In this document: piece by piece, positions 7,698-13,513 of the stretch
Position numbering within the stretch: position 1 is the stretch's first letter
Layout of the letters: the number at the start of each line of letters is the position of its first letter
NCBI GenBank assembly: GCA_013314865.1
Contig: JABUEV010000010.1
Span: 1 to 15,071, forward strand
Reading direction: 5' to 3'
Source of the DNA: Bacteroidales bacterium
GTDB lineage: Bacteria > Bacteroidota > Bacteroidia > Bacteroidales > VadinHA17
DNA length: 15,071 nucleotides
Made by a program: the position numbers and the translations under genes
Notes under the pieces: generated by a model
Told to the model about the DNA's origin: nothing
Seen by the model: only the letters and a program-made list of their open reading frames with translations
Databases searched by the model: none

Positions 7698-7753
7698 TTT
7701 CTGTTCTAATAATCTTTCTATCTGAACAGAAATGATTTCAGTTAATCTTTCTA
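7698..7753. promoter_or_regulatory. Candidate operator in the xdhC/amidase divergent region
   Basis: A perfect 9-base inverted repeat, TTTCTGTTC (7698-7706) and GAACAGAAA (7724-7732), is separated by 17 bases. An 11-base direct repeat, TAATCTTTCTA, occurs at 7710-7720 and 7743-7753, start to start 33 bases, about three helical turns. Both lie between the ATGs of xdhC and the amidase, a natural place for a shared regulator to bind. If xdhC really starts at the TTG at 7760, these bases would be coding and the direct repeat would encode two copies of Glu-Arg-Leu. Confidence 0.35.
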
Positions 7754-7797
7754 AATGCAATTTATTACTTTTACGTTAGTATTTTAATAAATCAGTC

Positions 7798-9387
7798 ATG
7801 AATTTTTCCATCAAAAAAATCGGTATTCTGACAATTGCAGTTGCACTGCTTGCAGAAGATTGTAAAGTCAGAGAGAAGGAAAAACCGGCAGATACCAGCT
7901 GGCTTGAAGAGATTACAATCAGTCAGCTTCAGCAGGGTTACAGGGAAGGCAGGTTTACGGTTAAAGATGTGGTAACTGCATATATTGACAGGATTGAAAA
8001 GATTGACAGGAGCGGACCGACTCTAAACTCAGTTATTACTATTAATCCTGACGCTCTTACAATAGCAGAAGAGCTTGATGCCGAGCTTTCAGGAGGCAAG
8101 ATTCGCGGTCCGATGCACGGCATACCGGTGATACTCAAAGACAATATTGACACGCATGACAAGATGCCAAATAGTGCCGGTGCGACTGTTTTACGCAATT
8201 CCTTTCCGGAGACTGACAGTTACATTGCCATGAAATTACGCGAGGCAGGTGCAGTGATATTGGGAAAATCAAATCTCAGCGAATGGGCTAATTTCAGGGG
8301 CATGCACTCCACAAGCGGATGGAGTGGTGTCGGAGGACTTACAAAAAATCCTTATGTCCTCGACCGCAATCCCTGCGGCTCAAGCTCAGGATCAGGCGTG
8401 GCAGTCTCGGCCAATCTCTGCATGATTGCCATTGGAACTGAAACTAACGGATCAATAGTATGTCCTTCGAACAACAATGGCATAGTCGGACTTAAGCCAA
8501 CAGTAGGGTTGCTAAGCAGATCCGGAATAATTCCCATTTCCTTTACACAGGATACACCTGGTCCGATGGGCCGTACTGTAGAAGATGTGGCAATTTGCCT
8601 CGGCACGCTGACCGGCGTTGACACTTCCGATTCAAAGAGTGTAGCTTCCGAAGGAAAATACCTGACTGATTACTCAAAATACCTGAAAAAAGAGGGTTTA
8701 AACGGAAAGAGAATAGGTGTATTAAAAGGTTCGGCATCATTTCATTACAGAGTAGATTCCCTCTTTGCAAGGGCAGTAGAGGATGTTAAAAAAATGGGCG
8801 GAACAATAATAGAAATTGATCCCCCTGATGAGTCAGCCTATGAGAATGCATCATGGCAGGTATTGCTGTATGAATTCAAGGATGGTTTAAATAAATATCT
8901 TCAGAGGCTGGGCAGTAATGCACCGGTTAAAAACCTTAAGGAACTCATCGAATTCAACAAATCTGATCCTGTTGAGCTTAGATATTTTGACCAGAAAATT
9001 TTCGAGCTTGCAGAGGAGAAGGGTGATCTTAACTCGGCCGAATACAGGGAATCGCTTGCAAAGATGTTAAAGGCAACACGTGAAGACGGGATAGACAAAC
9101 TGATGAACGAAAACCGTCTTGATGCGATTATGGCGCCAACTGGTTCGCCAGCATGGAAGACCGACCTGGTGCTGGGCGATCATTACATGGGTGGCAGTTC
9201 ATCGCTTGCAGCAATTTCAGGATATCCGGCAATAAGCGTTCCAATGGGTTTCATAGACAATTTGCCGGTTGGAGTCACTTTCTTCGGGAGAGCCTGGAGT
9301 GAACCTCTTCTGATAGAAATCGCTTACGGTTATGAACAGGCTACAAAACACAGAAAGGCACCGAAGTACCTTTTAAGTGACAATTAA
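7798..9387 (+). CDS. Exported amidase-signature family enzyme
   Basis: A 529-residue serine amidase that hydrolyses a C-N amide bond. The Ser-cisSer-Lys triad is visible as Lys114 (VILKDNID), Ser195 (CGSSSGSG) and Ser219 (GTETNGSIVCPS). The 24-residue spacing between the two serines equals that in fatty acid amide hydrolase. GIVGLKPT (228-235) and a C-terminal GYPAISVPMG complete the signature. The N-terminus is hydrophobic (about residues 8-19), so it is probably exported or membrane-bound. Cys22 follows Ala-Glu-Asp, which is not a proper lipobox. It is transcribed away from the xdhC-led operon across 115 bases and may share control with it. An amidase beside a Mo hydroxylase would suit breakdown of an N-heterocyclic or amide compound, but the sequence does not show the substrate. 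GatA-type function is unlikely given the export signal and absence of gatB or gatC. Confidence 0.9.
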   Translation: MNFSIKKIGILTIAVALLAEDCKVREKEKPADTSWLEEITISQLQQGYREGRFTVKDVVTAYIDRIEKIDRSGPTLNSVITINPDALTIAEELDAELSGGKIRGPMHGIPVILKDNIDTHDKMPNSAGATVLRNSFPETDSYIAMKLREAGAVILGKSNLSEWANFRGMHSTSGWSGVGGLTKNPYVLDRNPCGSSSGSGVAVSANLCMIAIGTETNGSIVCPSNNNGIVGLKPTVGLLSRSGIIPISFTQDTPGPMGRTVEDVAICLGTLTGVDTSDSKSVASEGKYLTDYSKYLKKEGLNGKRIGVLKGSASFHYRVDSLFARAVEDVKKMGGTIIEIDPPDESAYENASWQVLLYEFKDGLNKYLQRLGSNAPVKNLKELIEFNKSDPVELRYFDQKIFELAEEKGDLNSAEYRESLAKMLKATREDGIDKLMNENRLDAIMAPTGSPAWKTDLVLGDHYMGGSSSLAAISGYPAISVPMGFIDNLPVGVTFFGRAWSEPLLIEIAYGYEQATKHRKAPKYLLSDN

Positions 9388-9421
9388 AGAAATGTTTTTT
9401 AAGAGATAAGATCCCTGAATA

Positions 9422-9610
9422 CTATTTCTTAGTGTTTTCTTTTGGTTCAGCACTCATCTTCTCAGGTTCATCATCAACCTTTGAAGCCTTTTTGAAATCC
9501 TTAAGACCCTGTCCTATTCCTTTCATCAGTTCAGGTATTTTGCGGCCGCCAAAAAGAAGCACTACTACAAGCAGAATAAGTATAATCTCTGTGATACCAA
9601 ATCTTCCCAT
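9422..9610 (-). CDS. tatA: Twin-arginine translocase subunit TatA/TatE
   Basis: A 62-residue TatA-family protein of ordinary length for this phylum. One N-terminal membrane helix ([17 protein letters not shown], 6-22) is followed by the hinge and amphipathic helix [19 protein letters not shown] (24-42), including the conserved Phe-Gly hinge (20-21). A charged tail rich in Lys and Glu ends the protein. TatA multimers form the passage used by folded proteins delivered by TatC. tatC is not nearby, so the gene stands alone. Two probable Tat substrates, the Gfo/Idh/MocA protein and the Mo-hydroxylase large subunit, are encoded in the same window. It converges on the amidase gene; the 34-base gap (9388-9421) shows no terminator hairpin. 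Confidence 0.93.
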   Translation of the reverse strand: MGRFGITEIILILLVVVLLFGGRKIPELMKGIGQGLKDFKKASKVDDEPEKMSAEPKENTKK

Positions 9611-9632
9611 TTTTTCTATTATTAATAATTTT

Positions 9633-9664
9633 TAAAGATAGCAAGAATAAATGAGATTTTCAAA
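9633..9664 (-). promoter_or_regulatory. Bacteroidota-type promoter for tatA
   Basis: Read leftward, a TTTG -33 element (complement of 9661-9664) is followed after 20 bases by TATCTTTA (complement of 9633-9640), which differs from the consensus TAnnTTTG only in the last base. The spacing is as expected and would give a leader of about 15-20 bases before the ATG at 9610. The rest of the gap up to 9725 shows no further gene. Confidence 0.5.
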
Positions 9665-9725
9665 TCAGCAATCCATATTCTGATAATTGCAGGAATATAT
9701 TCAACTTCGAGATGAATTTTATGGC

Positions 9726-11393
9726 TTAAATTTTAAGGATTATCCAGGCCAGCAGAATCAGCAGTCCTACCATCATCCAGCTAAGGATGAAACCCGCAAT
9801 ATCTTCGCGGTATCGTTTGAAAAAGTTCTTCCATCTCTCTCTTTTTTTCCAGCCCGGCAGGTCAAGAAGCAAAAGGTCGTCGCCTGTCTCCGAGGCCAGA
9901 GGTTTCTTCCCGTCCGGTCCGGGAGCTGGAGCATCCGACTTTCTATTCATATTATCAAAGAAGGCTTCTATCCTATCATTATCCTCCGGCCGTGTAAGGA
10001 TGCTTATAAGCCAGAAGAAGAAAAAACCAGTCAGCATTGAGATGCCAAACGGCGCCGGTTTCCATTTGTATACAAGCATTAACTCTCCTGATGACAAATA
10101 GTTAGCCAGATAGTAAGCCGTAAGGGATGTAATCACAGCAGCTGCTGCACCGTATCTGTTGGCTCTTTTCCAGATTATCCCTCCAAGAAAAATTATTCCC
10201 ATAAATGCCGCAAATGTTTCGACAAAAAGAAAGCCATGAAGCACGTTCTTAATGCTGAGGGCAAACAGAACGGCAAGAATAGAAAGAATGAGTCCCGAAT
10301 ATCTTCCGATCCGGAGAAGCTGTCTGTCGGTTGCACCAGGTCTGATATATCTTTTGTACAGGTTCCTGGTGAAAAGAGCACCGGTATTTACCATAAAGTT
10401 TGAGCATGATGACATGTTTGCAGCGAGGATGGCCGCCAGCATCAGTCCTACCAGTCCGGGCATCAGCAGGGCATTGCAGGCGTAACCGAAAGCCATTTCA
10501 GGATCCGGCAGGCTTACTCCTTTTTTTATTACCAGCGCAGCAACAACGAGTCCTGTGAGTGCCCATCCGATGGTAATAAGTCTCTTGACCATTGATCCGA
10601 ATGTTTGTCCGATTCTTCCGGCTCTTTCCGTGTTGCCTGTAGCGCACATTGAAATCATGTGAGGCTGAGCTGTTATACCCACTATCCCGTTGACCGCCAG
10701 CATTGCAATTGTAAAGGCATCTATCCCGCTCTGGCTGTTGACGAGATCGAAAAAGTGCACCGGGAGCATCTCCTTCATCGAATGAAAGCCTCCAACCTCT
10801 TTGAGGCCCAGAGGAATAAGCATTACTGAGAGTGTGATAATAAGAAATGACTGTATAAAATCAGTATATGCAGCAGCTATTAATCCTCCAATGAAGCTAT
10901 AGAGAATAAATGCAGCTGTCATTAAAAGCACTATGACATTTGGCGACAGCTGACTGCCAGAAGCAACTGAAATCACTTTTGCAGCACCCTGAAGCATCAC
11001 TCCCATGCTGAATACAAAAAATGTTATGGCAAAGACAGTATATGCCAGGCCCATGCCGCTTCCATACCTGTCTTCGACTATTTCACCAAGCGTAGTCCGC
11101 TCGCTCCTCCTGTAGAATGGTGCAATAAGCCAGTAGAATGGTGTAATAAGCATGTTTTTCCACTGGTACCAGATTGTCGCAAATCCGCTGTTGAAGGTTG
11201 CTCCGGTCTGGGCAACAGGCATCTCAGCATGTGTGCCTACACCGAAAGCCTGTCCTATCATAATATACCACTTGAACTTTCTTTCTCCCCTGAAGTAGCC
11301 GTCACTGGTCTTTATCCTGCCTGATATCCAAATTCCGAAAAGTGTTATTAGTATGAAGTATCCGGCCAGTACTATGTAGTCAATGCTGCTCAT
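9726..11393 (-). CDS. Sodium:solute symporter family transporter
   Basis: A 555-residue inner-membrane protein of the SSS family with about 13 predicted membrane helices, the first at residues 4-24. Family signatures include FIGGLIAAAYTDFIQ (167-181) and AAILAANMSSCSNFMVNTG (320-338), the region of the Na+ site. A hydrophilic cytoplasmic stretch (about 470-530) precedes a last helix near the C-terminus, as in longer SSS members. Such transporters import sugars, sialic acids or other organic solutes with Na+. It is the third gene of the cluster with the NagB-like and NagA-like genes, 54 bases downstream of the latter, which suggests an amino sugar as cargo. Direction and general class are firm; specificity is inferred only from neighbours. 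Confidence 0.9.
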   Translation of the reverse strand: MSSIDYIVLAGYFILITLFGIWISGRIKTSDGYFRGERKFKWYIMIGQAFGVGTHAEMPVAQTGATFNSGFATIWYQWKNMLITPFYWLIAPFYRRSERTTLGEIVEDRYGSGMGLAYTVFAITFFVFSMGVMLQGAAKVISVASGSQLSPNVIVLLMTAAFILYSFIGGLIAAAYTDFIQSFLIITLSVMLIPLGLKEVGGFHSMKEMLPVHFFDLVNSQSGIDAFTIAMLAVNGIVGITAQPHMISMCATGNTERAGRIGQTFGSMVKRLITIGWALTGLVVAALVIKKGVSLPDPEMAFGYACNALLMPGLVGLMLAAILAANMSSCSNFMVNTGALFTRNLYKRYIRPGATDRQLLRIGRYSGLILSILAVLFALSIKNVLHGFLFVETFAAFMGIIFLGGIIWKRANRYGAAAAVITSLTAYYLANYLSSGELMLVYKWKPAPFGISMLTGFFFFWLISILTRPEDNDRIEAFFDNMNRKSDAPAPGPDGKKPLASETGDDLLLLDLPGWKKRERWKNFFKRYREDIAGFILSWMMVGLLILLAWIILKI

Positions 11394-11406
11394 CGGGAGG
11401 GTTTGT

Positions 11407-11449
11407 CGTTTCGGGTTTCGGGTTTTTCGTTTCGCGTTTCGGGTTTTTC
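11407..11449. repeat. Short GTTTCGGG-type direct repeat between nagA-like and symporter genes
   Basis: GTTTCGGGTTTTTC occurs at 11415-11428 and again, identical, at 11436-11449. A related CGTTTCGGGTTT lies at 11407-11418 and a CGTTTCGCGTTT variant sits between the full copies. The period is 21 bases. The array fills most of the 54-base gap between the two genes and its last bases form part of the stop codon of the NagA-like gene. It looks like slippage-prone filler; a role in the mRNA between the two genes is possible but not shown. Confidence 0.75.
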
Positions 11450-12614
11450 AGGCAGATGTAAAAACTTGTTTTCCGGCTAAGATGGTTTGTCTGACTGATA
11501 TTTTTGAGTCGTTCAGTTCAAAAAGAATCAGGTCAGCTCTTTTGCCGGGTTCAAGCACTCCTCTGTCCGTTAATCCAAGAACCCTGGCCACGTTAACGGT
11601 CACCAGGTTTAGTGATTCTCCCAGATTACAGCCGGCAAAGCGCATCATGTTTTCCACACCGGTTCTGAGAGGGAGGGATGCTCCGGCCAGACAGTTCAGA
11701 GCAGGATTTCTGACAAGTCCGTCATCAGTATAAACAACTTCACTGCCCAGGTAAACATATTTACCCGGGGGCATTCCTGTAAGATATGTCACATCAGACA
11801 CAAGTATCATATTGCCTGGTCCCTTTACCTTATAAAAGACCTTCAGCTCCTCGGGCAGTAAATGGTGGCCGTCGGCTATCACAGATATTGTCAGAAGATC
11901 ATTTGCCAGCTGAGGCCAGAAAGGATTCCTGTGCCGGTCAATCAAATTGGCACATCCGTTGCCAAGATGTGTTGAAATCCTTGCACCCCATTCCACTGCC
12001 GCAGATATCTGTTCGCGGGATGCATTAGTATGACCTATTGCCACGATCACGCCATTTTTGCGGCAGAGCCTTATGAAAGACTCTGTTCCGTCAAGTTCAG
12101 GTGCCAGTGTTACCTCCATGATATTTCCCCCGGCAGTTTTCTGGTATTCCATAAATTCATCCCATGAAGGCTTTCTGACATGCTGTGAGGGATGACAGCC
12201 GTAAAATCCCTCGAGTGGAGATATATAGGGGCCTTCAAGGTGAAAACCGGGGATTGACTTTATTATAATGTCATTTTCAAGTGCCTTTTTAAGGTTTGAA
12301 AAATTCCTTATCAGGCTTTTGTGACTGTTTGTTATTACAGTTGGGAGAAAAGATGTTACACCCTCTTTCCAGAGAGCTTCAACAGCTAACATCATGCTCT
12401 CCTCATCAAGTGATTCATCTGAAAAATCAACCCCATTGTAGCCGTTCACCTGATTGTCAATAAGTCCGGGTGATACAAATAATCCTGAACTGACCGTGCC
12501 GGATGTTTTTTTGATGCTTGCAATCCTCTCTCCTTCAACGGTAATTATTACCGGCGATCCTGTAAGGTAGTGTACAGCCTCAATAATTAACCTGCCGGAA
12601 GATGATTCTTTCAT
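11448..12614 (-). CDS. nagA: N-acetylglucosamine-6-phosphate deacetylase-like amidohydrolase
   Basis: A 388-residue cytoplasmic TIM-barrel amidohydrolase of the NagA family, which removes acetate from N-acetylglucosamine-6-phosphate. Visible motifs in order are SPGLIDNQVNGYNGVDF (the Gln-x-Asn replaces His-x-His, as in E. coli NagA), FHLEGPY with the metal-binding Glu, AIGHTNAS and STHLGNG with the His ligands, and LVSDVTYLTG with the catalytic Asp. The GFYGCHPSQHVRKPSWDEF stretch after the first motif differs from classical NagA and fits a subfamily I recall from Bacteroidota and Planctomycetes. The frame is open to a TTG at 12629, but that would overlap the preceding gene by 14 bases. The ATG at 12614 lies one base after the NagB-like stop and is preferred. 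The substrate may be another N-acetylated sugar phosphate. Confidence 0.85.
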   Translation of the reverse strand: MKESSSGRLIIEAVHYLTGSPVIITVEGERIASIKKTSGTVSSGLFVSPGLIDNQVNGYNGVDFSDESLDEESMMLAVEALWKEGVTSFLPTVITNSHKSLIRNFSNLKKALENDIIIKSIPGFHLEGPYISPLEGFYGCHPSQHVRKPSWDEFMEYQKTAGGNIMEVTLAPELDGTESFIRLCRKNGVIVAIGHTNASREQISAAVEWGARISTHLGNGCANLIDRHRNPFWPQLANDLLTISVIADGHHLLPEELKVFYKVKGPGNMILVSDVTYLTGMPPGKYVYLGSEVVYTDDGLVRNPALNCLAGASLPLRTGVENMMRFAGCNLGESLNLVTVNVARVLGLTDRGVLEPGKRADLILFELNDSKISVRQTILAGKQVFTSA

Positions 12615-12615
12615 T

Positions 12616-13359
12616 TTACTCTTCTTCAAATTTTATTATTCTCGAAGCCGACTGGTAGTCAAGGTAAAGATGATAATCGGGATGCTTTTTAAGGATAGTT
12701 GCCGGCACCATATTCGTCAGTCTGCGCATGAACATGTTATAAATTGCATCTGCCTTTACTTTGTGAGGCACACAGGAAACAATCGTTCTGCACTGCATAA
12801 TCTGAAAAACACTCATTGAAACTGCAAATTCAGGCACTTCACGAGCAGATTTAAACCATCCTTCATTCACCTGCTGAGTTTTACAGACATTGTCAAGTTT
12901 TACTTTTATGTACGATTCGCGTGTCTCGAAGTCGGCCGGCGGGTCATTGAAGGCAATATGGCCGTTCACTCCGATGCCAATAATTCCGATATCGACAGGT
13001 TTTCTTCTTATTTCTTCAGTAAGCTTCCCGATAACTGATGAAATATCGTCTTCAACATCAATGCTATGGAATTTCTTTACATCAACATTACTTATAAACC
13101 TCTCATTCAGGTATTTTCTGAAACTTGCAGGATGTGTAACAGGAAGTCCGATATATTCGTCAAGATGGAATACTTCAATCTTTTGCCATGGGACATCTTC
13201 CAATACCAGGTTCTCAAACATTTCAAACTGTGAAGCGCCGGTTGAAACAAGAAGGCGGGCTTCGCCATTAATTCTGACAGCTTCATTCAGTTTCCATGAT
13301 ATAAAACTGGCGGCTTTTTTCCCCAGTATATCAGCATCCTTAGAAATTACAATTTTCAT
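12616..13359 (-). CDS. nagB: NagB-like glucosamine-6-phosphate deaminase/isomerase
   Basis: A 247-residue cytoplasmic enzyme of the glucosamine-6-phosphate isomerase/6-phosphogluconolactonase superfamily. FHLDEYIGL (64-72) carries the catalytic Asp of NagB and HPASFRKYL (76-84) follows as usual. GIGVNGHIAFNDP (128-140) contains the ring-opening His134, but Asp139 stands where E. coli NagB has Glu148. The phosphate loop reads STGASQFEMFE rather than the usual Thr-Gly-Ser-Thr-Pro form. It is the first gene of a leftward cluster with the NagA-like gene (1-base gap) and the symporter, which supports an amino-sugar pathway yielding a keto-sugar phosphate and ammonia. The substitutions suggest a NagB paralogue whose exact sugar may differ. 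The start is an ATG with no Shine-Dalgarno. No full promoter was recognised in the 154-base gap before the next gene. Confidence 0.83.
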   Translation of the reverse strand: MKIVISKDADILGKKAASFISWKLNEAVRINGEARLLVSTGASQFEMFENLVLEDVPWQKIEVFHLDEYIGLPVTHPASFRKYLNERFISNVDVKKFHSIDVEDDISSVIGKLTEEIRRKPVDIGIIGIGVNGHIAFNDPPADFETRESYIKVKLDNVCKTQQVNEGWFKSAREVPEFAVSMSVFQIMQCRTIVSCVPHKVKADAIYNMFMRRLTNMVPATILKKHPDYHLYLDYQSASRIIKFEEE

Positions 13360-13488
13360 ATTAAGCTATCTTGGCTTTTAATATTCAGTCGCCAGTATGA
13401 AATAAAAGTTATGTTTCAATGAGGCAGACCGGATATTAATTTAACATTATTCATAAAAATAAAACAATAAATTAACAATTCAATTTTC

Positions 13489-13496
13489 TATCTTGG
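13489..13496 (+). promoter_or_regulatory. Weak -7-like element before the DUF5916 gene
   Basis: TATCTTGG is one base off TAnnTTTG and sits 18 bases before the GTG at 13514, so transcription would begin just ahead of the start codon. No TTTG is present at the -33 distance. The same 9-base string CTATCTTGG also occurs at 13366-13374. Low confidence. Confidence 0.2.
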
Positions 13497-13513
13497 GCAA
13501 AATTTTGGAGCAA

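Noticed and set aside
7683..7760. TTG start for the XdhC-like protein
   Set aside because: It adds 26 residues beyond the usual family N-terminus and leaves only 37 bases for two divergent promoters. It is kept as an alternative because the extension could form a helix.
9665..9725. Possible hairpin GCAAT...ATTGC after the symporter gene
   Set aside because: The stem is only 5 bases with a 13-base loop and no T-tract, too weak to call a terminator.
12615..12629. TTG start for the NagA-like protein
   Set aside because: It would overlap the NagB-like gene by 14 bases, whereas an ATG one base after that gene's stop is available.
12890..13381. Rightward 163-residue open frame
   Set aside because: It is antisense to the NagB-like gene, which has clear catalytic motifs; the Ser/Thr/Phe-rich sequence is typical of a shadow frame.
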